NCBI GenBank assembly: GCA_963932465.1 | Contig: OZ010795.1 | Span: forward strand, 517,519,451 to 517,583,450 | Length of the DNA stretch: 64,000 bases | From: Maratus speciosus | Lineage: Eukaryota > Arthropoda > Arachnida > Araneae > Salticidae | Reading direction: 5' to 3' | Shown here: piece after piece, positions 11,780-22,807 of the stretch | Layout of the letters: every line of letters starts with the position of its first letter | Numbering within the stretch: the stretch's first letter is position 1 | Position numbers and translations under genes: made by a program | The notes under the pieces: generated by a model | The model's database searches: none | Told to the model about the DNA's origin: nothing | Seen by the model: only the letters and a program-made list of their open reading frames with translations

Positions 11780-13430
11780 TAACCATCATGTTGAATTCCA
11801 AGGATCTTGTCTAACGGTCTACCACCTCTCGGGTGGTAGTGGCACCAACATAAAATGCCTATGTTGAAATAGGGACTGTCAACATTGATTCATAACCATT
11901 ACTTTTGTAATCAGTTTATTATTTTGCATAGAAATCTTAATTTAGGACATTTTTAGAACGCTTTTTGCCCCTTCTCTTTGCTTCAACACTTTTAAATTTC
12001 AAATTTGTTTTCGACTGTTCTAAAAGGGCATTTATATTTTATAAATAACTAACATGCCATATTTCAAGTTTCTAGCTCCTGCAGTATCACAAAAATTGCA
12101 ATTTAGAACGTTTTTTGCTCTAGCAACTCTCTAGTGGTAGTGGCACCGACATAAAATATAGCTTATGTTTGTGCAGGTTCTATCGCCACCAATTTGCAAC
12201 CATTATTTTTTAAATAGGTTTGGTATTTCATAAGACTGCATAAACATTGTAATTTAGAATGATTTTCACTCGCTTCATCCTTTTAAATTTGGGATTTTTT
12301 TTCGGCAGTTCATAGAAAGCAGTTGCATCTTTTCAGTAATTAGCATGCCAAATTTCAAAATGTTAGACCCCTCAGTACCACAAAGATGCAATTTAGAATA
12401 TTGTTTGCTTCTGCAAGCCCCAGGTGGCAGTGACAAAAACATAAAATATAGCCTATACTGGAGCAGGGACTGTCACCATCAATTTGCAATCATTACTTTT
12501 TAAATTGGTTTGATATTTCCCGCGATTGCATAGAAATCAGAATTTAGAACGTTTTTAGAATGCTTTTCACACATTTTCTCCCCTTTTAAATTTCTAATTT
12601 TTTAGAAACTGTTCATATAGAACATTTGCATCTTTTAAGTAATTAACATGCCAAATTTCAGGTTTCTAGCCCCTGCAGCATCACAAAAATCACAATTTAG
12701 AACATTTTTTGCTCCTCCAACCCCCATGTGACAGTGACACCAACATGAAAAAGAGTCTACGTTAGAGTAAGGGCTGTCACCATCTATTTCCAACCATTAC
12801 TTTTGAAATTGATTTGATATTTCCTGAGATTGCATAGGAATCACAATTTAGAACGCTTTTCATACATTTTTACCCCTTTTAAATTTTGAATTTTTTAAGA
12901 AATGCTCTTAGAGAATAATTTATATCTTGTATGTAACTACCATACCTACTTTCAAGTTGCTAGCCCCTGCAGTATCACATAAATCACAATTTAGAATGAT
13001 TTTTGCTCCTGCAAATCCCATTTGGTAGTGACAGCGACATGAAATAGAACTTATGTTAGAGCAAGGGTGTCACCACCAATTTCCAACCATTACTTTTGAA
13101 ATTGATTTGATACTTCCTGAAATTGCATAGAAATCGCCATTTAGAATGTTTTTAGAACATTTTACTCTTATTAAATTTTGAATTTTTTAAGAAGTGTTCT
13201 TGTTCTTAGATATCATTTATATCTTATAAGTAACTACCATGCCAAATTCCATGTTTCTAGGCTCTTCAGTAACACAAAAATCGAATTTTTAGAACATTTT
13301 TTTGCTTCTGAACCTCCTTTGGTGTAGTGCCATCGACATAAGATATAGTCTATGTTAGAATAGGGGCTAACACCATCATTTTGATACCATTACTTTTCAA
13401 AGCAGTTCGGTAGTTCCAGAGATTACCCCA
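11780..13430. repeat. Degenerate satellite-like array, about 297 bp x about 5.5
   Basis: The phrase 'catgccaaatttca...ctagc(c)cctgcagtatcacaaaaat' recurs near 12051, 12343, 12647, 12938 and 13237 (spacings about 291-304), with a partial copy near 11786. Each unit also holds a 'caatttagaac(g/a)ttttt' block, a 'ggtagtg(g/a)ca(c/g)c(a/g)acat' block and a 'caaccattacttttgaaattg' block. Units have diverged noticeably. The array stops about 80 bp before a PUS1 exon. No coding frame is maintained across units. Confidence 0.9.
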
Positions 13431-13508
13431 TACAAATAAACACACAAAAAAAATTACTTCTTTATAATATTAGTATAGATTACACACATAAATAAAACAG
13501 AATCTTAC

Positions 13509-13554
13509 CTCACATGCTAAAATGTATCTTTTGCAACTAGGATCACCTGGCAAT
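13509..13554 (-). CDS. PUS1: tRNA pseudouridine synthase PUS1, internal exon (fourth visible)
   Basis: A 46-nt minus-strand exon with acceptor TTTCAG (complement of 13555-13560) and donor GTAAGAT (complement of 13502-13508). Its first base completes the split Arg codon begun at 15762. It reads LPGDPSCKRYILACE and ends in phase 0. This corresponds to the 'EPSxxRYI' segment that follows the THNFxNFT motif in eukaryotic PUS1. The next exons should encode the C-terminal half of the catalytic domain (the HQIRKM-type region). I searched the minus strand below 13509 by eye without finding them, so they probably lie outside the window. The roughly 297-bp array lies directly downstream. Confidence 0.85.
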
Positions 13555-13562
13555 CTGAAATC

Positions 13563-13838
13563 AAGTAAAACAAACCTTTACTTTAAGTTCATACATATTA
13601 TCACATTATCAAAGAAAATCAGTACAGATCTTGGTAAGTTTGCATTAAATGTTGCTATCAATGAATTTGTTGATGAATGTTGTACTCAATGGAATCTTAA
13701 AAAAGTAGATTGGATCAAATACAGTAATCTCATTTATTCTATTATTAACGAAATTGCTAAGTCTGATAATGCTGCTGGGTTTAAGGAATGGCTTATTATT
13801 GCTATTTTCACTTGTGCAGAGTGGTGTGTACCTTGAGC
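13563..13838 (+). pseudogene. Coding-like relic of unknown family, split by a MITE
   Basis: The plus strand is open from about 13600 to 13836 with non-repetitive, protein-like composition (KISTDLGKFAL, ECCTQWNLKKVDWIKY, AAGFKEWLIIAI). The reading ends where the hAT-type MITE 13847-14518 is inserted. Downstream, 14690-14960 again shows a protein-like frame (DFYKDALKATH, RSKRRNEPTDIADNLIF, LPSIKIKRSLLCCPPGCF) with stops. I do not recognise the family. It is likely an old mobile-element or retro-inserted gene. The first ORF residues overlapping the PUS1 exon are antisense chance. Confidence 0.4.
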
Positions 13839-13846
13839 CTAGATGG

Positions 13847-14055
13847 CAGAGACCTAGAGCTGGAGCCCCGAGCGCTCTGGAGCTGTGTTTTTCCTGGAGC
13901 TGGAGCTCTAAATTTTCCCCTGCTCCAGGGCTCCTTTAGTTTTTGATATTCTTTTAAATCTTTTTTTTTTTTTTTTTTATCTTTTAAATTTACAGGCTTA
14001 AAATATGTTAATTACATCATTATTCAGAATTTCAATTATATCATTTTTTAGGGGG

Positions 14056-14090
<35 letters not shown>

Positions 14091-14518
14091 GAGATGGAAA
14101 ACTTCTCAAAACATGGTAACACTACTTCTACTTTCTACTTGAGCAATGCAATTTGAAAACAAATATGGCCGCCTGTTGTTTACATGTGTAGTTGTACAAT
14201 TTTGGTTGTTTGAAAAGTGTAGAAGAAATTTAAGATTTTTGTACTTAAAATTCCACCAAACTTTCTACTTTAAAAGCAAAGGCTGTCATATTTTCTGAAC
14301 AAGCATTTCAAGTTTGATGAGAAGAAAAATGCATTTTGTCAGATATTTAATGAAGGTAAAGGAAAAAAGAATTTGTGAGCAAAAAATTAAATGTGTAAAT
14401 TAAAATTTGCAACTCAAAAGCGCGAAGTCGGAACTGAGTTGGAGTCAGAGCTGGAGTCCCTGTATTTTATATAGGAGCGGAGCTGGAGCATCAAAAATTG
14501 TTTGGCTCCGGGTCACTG
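13847..14518. mobile_element. hAT-type MITE, exact 8-bp target duplication
   Basis: The 8-bp duplication CTAGATGG is at 13839-13846 and 14519-14526. Ends read CAGAGACCTAGAGC and (reverse complement of the right end) CAGTGACCCGGAGC, fitting hAT CAG...CTG termini. Sub-terminal GGAGCTGGAGC-type words repeat at both ends. The interior is AT-rich with an (ATT)n run near 14058-14090 and no transposase. Confidence 0.9.
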
Positions 14519-14526
14519 CTAGATGG

Positions 14527-15060
14527 AGAAATATACTACATTTTAAAACTCTGATTTAGATTTCCTTAAAAAAGACAGAGACAATGCACATCTTCAAGCT
14601 GAGTTTGCTGGTTTATTGGAGGACTGTATTTAATAGCATAAAGGACAAGCTGTTTTGCAAAGAGCTATCTATTAAAGTATACAGCTTTAATATAAAGAAC
14701 TTCACAAAAATCTAGACTTTTATAAAGATGCCTTAAAAGCAACACACTAGTACCTATTTAGGGCAAACTATAGATCAAAAAGAAGAAATGAACCCACTGA
14801 CATTGCTGATAATTTAATATTTAACAGAAAAATATTTAATGCCTTTTACAAACATTACTGTAAGATAAGTAATTTTTTGCCAAGTATAAAAATCAAAAGA
14901 AGCTTATTGTGTTGTCCTCCTGGCTGTTTTGATAGTAATCAGCAATCAGCATAATATCTTTTGTTCTCCGCTTTCTGAGTGGGAGCTCAAATGTGGATTA
15001 AAAAGACTGATCTATAATCCCGTCCAAAAAAAATAGTTCTGGATAATCGAGGTTACTGAT
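14527..15060 (+). pseudogene. Continuation of the unknown coding-like relic
   Basis: See 13563-13838. The target duplication shows that this sequence was continuous with it before MITE insertion. Fragments of frame with several stops are visible to about 14960. No family recognised. Confidence 0.3.
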
Positions 15061-15089
15061 AGTCAATGGGCTTCTTCCCATTATTACAT

Positions 15090-15250
15090 ACTAAGTACAC
15101 ACCAAATTTAAAGTCTTTATCTGAATTTATTCGGGAGATAGAGCGTTTAGATACATACACACAGACGGAGGGCAATTTTTTTTTTCTACTAAAAATATGT
15201 TTTTTGGAATCGCGTCTGAAACATGTAAATCCGTCATTTTTTTTTAAATT
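15090..15250. repeat. Second copy of the dispersed repeat seen at 1020-1120
   Basis: TTTTTTGGAATC, GAAACATGTAAATCC and an ACACACAGACGGAGGG block match the reverse complement of 1020-1120. Copies are in opposite orientation about 14 kb apart. Confidence 0.65.
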
Positions 15251-15761
15251 TTTTTTTATAATGATTATAAGACTTACCCTATACTATGCATGATAGGTAA
15301 GTAAAACACTCAGGAAATACACTTTAAACTACTGCAGTTACATGATTTTCAGGTGCTCCTAACATAAAGCTTGAAATCAACATCAGAAAATCATGTAAAT
15401 GCAGTTGTTTAAATTTGACTTTTGATTTGATAGCTTTTCAGCGCAGCAGTTCAGAGGCAAACTCTAAGAGTTTGAGTAGAAAAATATCTGAAGATTATTA
15501 AATCATCCCCCCCCCCCCTTCCTTATGCACTTCCTTTTATCTTTTATTTTTTTTCATTTTCAGAGTATGTACAAAATTGCTTTCAAAAGATAGAATTTCA
15601 CCTTTTGATGAATTCTTTCATGCCTGCTGCCCCAATGTTAAATACAAACTAGCCATGATCAACAAAAAATTTAAATATACAGTAAAATAATATAAGAATA
15701 TAGTTTACAGTGCTTTAAAAATAATAACTCATTAACAAATTCTAAAAGACAAAATTATTAC
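15251..15761. other. PUS1 intron, no further feature seen
   Basis: Part of the 2.2-kb intron between the exons at 13509-13554 and 15762-15840. Contains a 12-nt poly-C run (15507-15518). Confidence 0.5.
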
Positions 15762-15840
15762 CTGCCAGATGTAAAATTATAGAAGTTGTGTGTTCCTAAA
15801 TAATTTTGTAAAAACTTGTTTACTTCCTCCAGTCTTTCAG
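15762..15840 (-). CDS. PUS1: tRNA pseudouridine synthase PUS1, internal exon (third visible)
   Basis: A 79-nt minus-strand exon, acceptor TTTCAG (complement of 15841 onward reads CTGAAATAA on plus) and donor GTAATAAT (complement ending at 15761). It begins by completing the Ala codon started in exon 34007-34132. It reads AERLEEVNKFLQNYLGTHNF followed by YNFTSG, then the first two bases of Arg. The GTHNFxNFTS motif is a hallmark of the Pus1/TruA family and lies in the catalytic core. PUS1 converts uridine to pseudouridine at several tRNA positions (27, 28 and others) and in some mRNAs, in nucleus and mitochondria. Confidence 0.93.
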
Positions 15841-17626
15841 CTGAAATAAGTGCAATAAAATGAATATTTTTCATATACGAAACGAAATAGAAAAAGATCT
15901 TCAGACTATATAAGTAAAATCTAAAAATGTGATATATTTAAATAATAAATGTAAAAAACATATTTTCATTAAAATTCACAAAAATGTAGAAAATATGTGT
16001 ATAATTTTGAGAATTTCACTAAATTAGCCAGCTATTTTGTCTTCATGTATGGAAACTTATTTTTGTTACCAAATTTGATGATATTTTGCTAAGTTGGCAC
16101 TATTGTAGTAACTCCGCCATTAGTACTTTTGAACAAATAATCATTGTTGAAGCTGATACCGATTTCTCTATTGCAAATCAACTTGCCTCCCTTAAGGATT
16201 GAATTTTAAATAATCAATGTTCAATTCATGTGTTGCCCTTGGGAATACATATGAGGATGTGAGTTTCAAAACTCGCCTTATTCAAAATTGTGTTTTCTCT
16301 ATCAACCTATTCTACTGGTAAACCTGACACCCCCCCCCCCCCTGCAAAAAAACTAGTTTTATTCTGTATTTTTGTCATTGTAAAACCTTAATTTACAATG
16401 AAAACCAATGGACATAGACAGTTTTCGCGATTTCCCAAAATTTGATTTTCTGGATAAGACAAGTTTTGAAACTCACATGCTCATATATGTTCCAAATTTC
16501 AAAGCTCTATGTTAACAAGAAGTGGATTAAAAATGAGCAAGATTTGACTGCCACAGCTTGTGTATATGCTGTTATAAAGGCAACAATTAATCTGCACTGT
16601 AATGTCTTATGAAGACAAGAGTAAACAGCAATCCTACAGTTTTTAAAAAGTGATATTTTCTCACAGAGTAAATTTGTGATGGAATAACCAATTCATTAAA
16701 TTAATCTGTGACATTTAGATTTATATTTAATTACATTTTTATCAAACTGTATTCAAATTTAGAAATGCTCGCTGCTATGCTAAACATAATTTTTTATTTT
16801 TATGCCAGCTATTCAGTGTTATTGTATCTACTTATTTATTTCGATACAATATTCATTGATTATTTTTGTATTTCAGTTTTGCATTTTTTTTTAGTTATAT
16901 AAAATACATTTTTTTTTGTTTCCCATTCAAAAGTCAAAGTACACCAATATCACCAAAAATGCATGGTATGATTTTAACAGAAAAATAACAACAGTCATGC
17001 ATTTTTCTTTTAATATAACACATTCCAAAAAAATTTTGAAGGAACAATTGCATAAATTGGATAAGTATAATTAAAATATCACAAATAAAAGTCAAAGTAA
17101 CCTGCAGCTTATATCATTATTGATTAGTACACACAATGTCTCACACAACCGTTTCATATTGTATTCAGTTATGACAGACTATATCCTACAGAAATTTAGA
17201 TTACAGTAGTTCAAAAATTTACCTTTTAGATTAGAAACATATTGAATGTAGGAAATGAAAAAAATTGAAAAGGGGAGAAGGAGAGAAAAACAGTAACCCT
17301 GATTTGCATGCAAACACTTATAGAAATATTTACAAAATAATTTTATGCCAATGATACTTATAAAAAACTTTATTATTAATTAATAGTCAAAACTTAAACT
17401 TACATATATAAAATAAGAGATTTTGCGTAAAAATAATTTTTTAATGTTAGAATGATATAGAATGCTTTAGAGCTTAGATGGTTTAATAAATTAGTATAAC
17501 AAACTGAAGACACTATACCAAAGCAATGCAAGGAATTTCATGGAATAAATTAACATCTTTAAAGGTAATAGACACTTTGAAATTACTCTTATCTAAATCG
17601 AATCCAACCATAAATGATATAAAATA
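15841..17626. other. PUS1 intron sequence with a small inverted repeat
   Basis: AT-rich intron. An inverted pair at 16246-16290 and 16446-16490 shares CATGTGAGTTTCAAAAC (rc/direct) with a roughly 150-bp spacer holding a 13-nt poly-C run (16330-16342). No gene recognised. Confidence 0.5.
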
Positions 17627-18786
17627 CAGTCGAACCCGGTTAAGGCGCGTTTCAAGGGAGTGAACCAAAGTTGCGTATTAAGCAGGATCACATATTAAAC
17701 GGGATTTGTATAACATTGCAGGAACTGGGATTATTTACACATCTACTGGTCAAAATGAATTTTAGAGCTTTCATTTATATATTTAGGGTCAAAAATTGTT
17801 ACTATACTCATTGTAACCTTTTAATAGTACAGACTGGAATAATAACTGAAAATAAACATGGATTCAAACATTGCTTTAGTGTCGATTAATACGTTACAAC
17901 CAAAGATAAAACAACAAAACTAATTTTCGTGCTAGCCTAATTTTCTTTTTTTAACAGAAAAAAAAAAAATAATAATAATAATAAATCTTTGAAGCTCAAT
18001 TCAGTTGTTAAAATCATATTTAGTATTTATGATAATGAGTACCAATATAATCTGTCCTCCTTTTTAATGTAACACAAGTACACAGAACAAAAGTATCCTC
18101 ATTACTTTTTACATAAAAAATATTGTTAGTACAACAAAAAGTAATGAAAACATAGTAAACATAAAAGAATTAAATCAACCGCAGTGGTATGTGTTTAATC
18201 TTTGAGAGTTTCTTTTTTTTCTTTTGTCTGTAACATGCATTATAAAACACAGTAGTGATATAACGCACATTTAAAACCTAACTAATAACAGGGATAATCA
18301 TCTTTAATCATAATAATTTTATGACGTATTTGAGCATCCTGAATTACTCTATCTCTCTCTGCTACAATAAAAAGTTACAGGAACCGAGAGACAAAGAATA
18401 TTAGGATACGGGATTAAAGAGGAATTGAAGTGTTGCTAATTTTGAGGGTTATTTTAAGCAAACATCTACCACTATTTTTGATTAGTAATGTTCACTTTAA
18501 TTATTTTGTTATTAAATAAAGTAAATATTAGTATACAGAAACAGGGTTTTGTATTTGAATTAAAAAATCTGCTAAATTGGCAACATCTGAGAGGAGGAAA
18601 GGAATGTGTCTTAAACGTGATTTTTTCCCACAAAGGACCGAAAATTTGTCGCGTATTAAGCAGGATCGCGTAATAACCGTTCGCATCTTAAATGTGATAT
18701 TTTTGCATTAGTCTTATGGGCGATGTTCAAGGGATAGAAGTAAATCCGCGTATTAAGCAGGATCACGTATTAACCGGGTTCCACTG
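17627..18786. mobile_element. Tigger/pogo-type non-autonomous element
   Basis: Ends CAGTCGAACCCGGTTAA and (rc of right end) CAGTGGAACCCGGTTAA, flanked on both sides by TA. The sub-terminal word GCGTATTAAGCAGGATCACG and close variants occur near 17672, 18652 and 18750, the layout expected for transposase-binding sites. A short open frame (17671-17889) has no transposase features. Likely a non-autonomous derivative. Confidence 0.88.
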
Positions 18787-19757
18787 TAGTAATATTATTA
18801 AACTTTTTACAGCAATTAAAAAACATTTTTGAACATTTTTGATATGCAATAAAATATGCATGTATTTGACTAAGCGGGGGGGGGGGGGGCATTAAAATGT
18901 GAGAAATAAATCTAACTATTAATAGGATTTTTAAGTTTCTTCAGGAAATATATGTTACAAAATTCAAGGGTTGATGCAGGATTTTTTCTTGGGGCCCATT
19001 TTGTGGAAGGTAAAAGTTACTTTTGTGAAATTTATTATTTTTGTGAAAAATAACAATTTTCAATGAAAGAATCCAGTTATTTAAATTTGAATCAAATGTT
19101 TATTATAATAACTTCGCTTTTCTTTCTGGTGAACTAGTTTTACTTGGAAATTACACATTTTAAAAACTAACAAAATGAAAAAAATGAAGAGTATGTTTTT
19201 ATGGAATGGAATTTTATGAAGGGGCACTAAAAATGTTCCAAATTTTGCACCCCTGAAATTTTAGCAAATAATTTGAATAATGAAATTTTAGCTTCAAATA
19301 AATTAGTATATCTGATGCATCATTGTGGAAATGAGAAAGGAAAGACATATTTTTTTTTTTTTTTTTAACTCATTGAAAACAACAATGACAACAAAAATCC
19401 CTTTGCAAATGATAGTTGAGAAAAGAGCTATTTGCTTTATGTAAACTAATGTTTCCATATGTTAATATTTCAATACATACAGATGGCAGCAGAATGACTT
19501 ATAATTTATGCATCTTAAATGCATTGTTACAAGATAAATATTAAAATTAACCCAGTCTTTCATTGCAATTAGATGGCAGTATTGTCACATTTATGTATCT
19601 TAAATGCACTGTTACATGCATAAAATATTAAAATAAACCTAAACTCTCATTTCAAATAGTAACTACATTAGGAAATGCTAAGTCTTAGAAGAATTTGATA
19701 AAAGAAAAAATAATCATTGCCGGCATGAAGAGTATGCATGATGACAGAATATATTAG
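18787..19757. other. PUS1 intron, no feature recognised
   Basis: Includes a 14-nt poly-G run (18876-18889). Two similar 'agatggcag(c/t)a' segments near 19480 and 19570 suggest a local duplication. Confidence 0.4.
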
Positions 19758-19765
19758 GTTTGTAT

Positions 19766-20755
19766 TAGGGACGTAACGAATAGTGATTTGGCTGAATAGC
19801 CGAATACCGAATATTTGGCCAAGTTTTAGGCCGAATACCGAATATTCGGTGGCCGAATACTGACTTTAAAAAATTATTTTGTTTATTATTTTTTTTTCAA
19901 TTTTAAAATCAAAAATTAAATTAAGAACTAATTGAAATTAATTTTTTGTTTGAGTGTTCAAAATTCATAACAGCTGAATGTATTTTTTATAATATTTTAA
20001 ATACTTTGATGCCAATAAGATAACGTATGACTTTCACAAATGTAAATAATAATTTAATTCATAATTTTTTATTTAATCCATAGATAGTTCTAGTAATTTA
20101 TATACATTTTATCTAAAATAGAAACTCATTACCTCTGTTAAAATTAAACTTTTTTTTTATTTTAGTAAAATCATTTCACCCCCCAAAAATAAGAACTTGC
20201 ATGTGTCCTCTGTCTTTTTATATCCATTCTCATTCAACTCAAACTTAGTAAATTTTCATTCTGTATGTAAAGAAAAAGGTTGTTTTCTTAAAATATAATT
20301 ACGCATTCCCTTAAAATATAATTATTCTTTTCTGCTACTTTTCTCTTTTCTTTCTCTCAAAATTAACAAGCCCCTCATAATACTTCCTCCATCCCATATT
20401 TCACAATGAGATGCCTCCTGAAGCTGAAGTTTATGTAATATCATTATATACAGTTATTTATAAGTTGTCACGAAGCTTTAAATTTGAGTAAGTATTAGGA
20501 TTTCTTTTTCTTATAATAATTAATGTATTTAGATATAATTTTTTAATATTGTTTTTTGAAAATATTTAAAATCACATTTTGTTTTGATTTTCTGTAATTT
20601 ATTTAACCAAATATCTTAGAATATTCGGCCAAATATGCAACTATTCAGTAAAATATCTAATTATTTTCGACTACAGGTATTCGGCGAAATATCTGTTCAA
20701 TATTCGGCGAAAGGGCCGAATACCGAATAGTGGCCGAATATTCGTTACATCCCTA
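19766..20755. mobile_element. hAT-type MITE, exact 8-bp target duplication
   Basis: The 8-bp duplication GTTTGTAT lies at 19758-19765 and 20756-20763. Termini TAGGGACGTAACGAATA and (rc) TAGGGATGTAACGAATATT. Repeated GCCGAATACCGAATATTCGG-type words crowd both ends (19795-19860 and 20615-20745) around an AT-rich core without transposase. Confidence 0.92.
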
Positions 20756-21544
20756 GTTTGTATGATGACATAATATATTCGAGTTCCTCCTAGTCAAGTG
20801 GTTGCTATCCAGTGAGACATGTCTCTCTTGGGAGGCATGTAGAGTCTGGAGGGAAAGCTCAAGTAAATACCATTTTTTGAAATAACACAAAAAGTAATAG
20901 AAGCTTCCAGAAGGCCACTGAATAGGCATCCTGCTAGAGGCAATAAAAAAGAAGTAGAGCTTTCAGATAAAATTATTCAGCTTTAATTCACAACAATGTT
21001 TGTAGATAATGCAAGTATGTAATTCTCGAGGGGAAAATGCAACAATATGATGGTTTAGTATGCTTTTAGAAATGTATCTAATTTGTTATACTCCCTATAT
21101 AAATAAGATATAAACAGAAACATTGGTATACATAGCACTGAAAAAAAAAAAAAAAAAAAAAACTGAAAAGAAAAAATGCACTAAATGAAATCCTCTTAAT
21201 ATGGAGAACGCATTTGAAATAAAAAATTGATCACTTGTGGCAATGCAAAACAACACCAGGTTTCAGATTGATGCATAGAGTTTTTAAAAATTAATTCTTC
21301 AATGTATATTATAACTTAATTAAGAAAAAAAAATGAATTCCTGATACATATTCTGTTCAGATTAAATTCACTTTATTAATACAACATACTGTAGGTAATA
21401 AATACCATTAGCACAGTTGTATTTTTGCTTAATATGTCCAACTAATCCCTTTCAGTATCATTATTTAAAAATTTAATAATAACTATTAATTAAGTGCCCA
21501 CTTCAATCACGAGATGAAACGAAAATATTGATTCAGATTTGGTC

Positions 21545-21850
21545 TCAGATTTCTTTTTTTTAAATTACTTTCACTTTCAGAACCGGTTCTGAAATTGAAA
21601 CTATCCTATTATAAAAAAAAATATAGCCAAAATTGAAAAAGTAAAAACTAGCTCGTTTGTAGATCATCCTCAGCTATCCTATGCAAAAAAAAAAAAAATC
21701 ATTCAAAAATATTAAAATCAAAGTGAGAAATTTGAAAGTAATGTCCGCATACGCCATAGACTTAATATTAGCATTCTCCTTTCCTTCCTTGGTTTCAGAT
21801 TTAAAAAAAAAAATTACTTTCACTTTCAGAACCGGTTCTGAAATATTCTG
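21545..21850. repeat. Dispersed repeat with internal duplication and AACCGGTT palindrome
   Basis: ACTTTCAGAACCGGTTCTGA occurs near 21570 and again near 21820. A 'aaaattgaaaaagtaaaaac ... tttgtagat ... cctcagctat' block between them recurs in the same orientation at 30985-31190 (there with GAAACCGGTTTCG). The family is probably an old MITE. The copy here lies about 100 bp left of the pogo-like element. Confidence 0.7.
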
Positions 21851-22807
21851 AACAGTGTTACAAAATCCATGTGTTTGAAAGCTTGCAAAAATTATAGAAC
21901 TTTCTCATTACTTCTGGAAAAACAAAGTGAGATTATTAAATGATTATTAGGGTGACCTGGGGTAATTATGGGTCACTCTCTTTTTGGGATAATTATGGGT
22001 CACCTAGTTTTTATCCCTATGACATCTACTAGGACAAATTCTAAAATAGTAGATAGGTTCTCTCATTAGTCTACTTTATTATGTATAATAACTTTTTATT
22101 TTAACTTAGCTACATAATATGAGTTGAGATTTTTTGTAACATGCCATAAAATCATCTTTCAAAAAGATTGCCTTTGAAAAGTGCACTTTTTACCAAGATC
22201 CATGCTACAATTAAATAAATGCTTGGATTCTTTTTGTTTACATTTTTTTTTTTTTTAAATATAAATACCATAAGGTTTTTAAATACATGCACTTTTTATT
22301 TTTATTTTTCAAATGGACTCTAGATGTATACCCAATTATGCCCTAGATACATGGGGTAATTATGAGTCACTGGGGTAATTCTGGGTCAGCATGTGTTTTA
22401 TATTCTTTATGGCATTTTTTGTATTTTAGACATGGAATGCAACTATTAATTTAAGATTTTAGGATTTTGAAAAGATTTTCCCAACTTTTAAAATAAACAT
22501 ACAGTATTGTAAACCAAAAGTAATTTTTGAACTAGGCCTAATAAAATGTTTTTATAAGCATTTTTTTAAAACTAACTTTTAACTGCTTAAATATAAACTG
22601 TTTGCTTAAAAGTAGTATTGTAAACCAAAATTAATTTCTCAACTAATAAGTAAAATGTTTTTAAGCATATATATTTTTTAACTTTAACCATAGTAGGCTA
22701 ACTGTAACTGTTCCAATATCTACTAATAGGCTTAACTGTTAACACATGGTACTAGATTCATGTGCTAGATTCATCTCTTTATTAATATTTGTTAAATTTG
22801 GCTCAAA

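Noticed and set aside
1..13508. C-terminal PUS1 exons in the left part of the window
   Set aside because: Searched the minus strand for the HQIRKM-type region and neighbouring conserved blocks and found none. They are probably outside the window.
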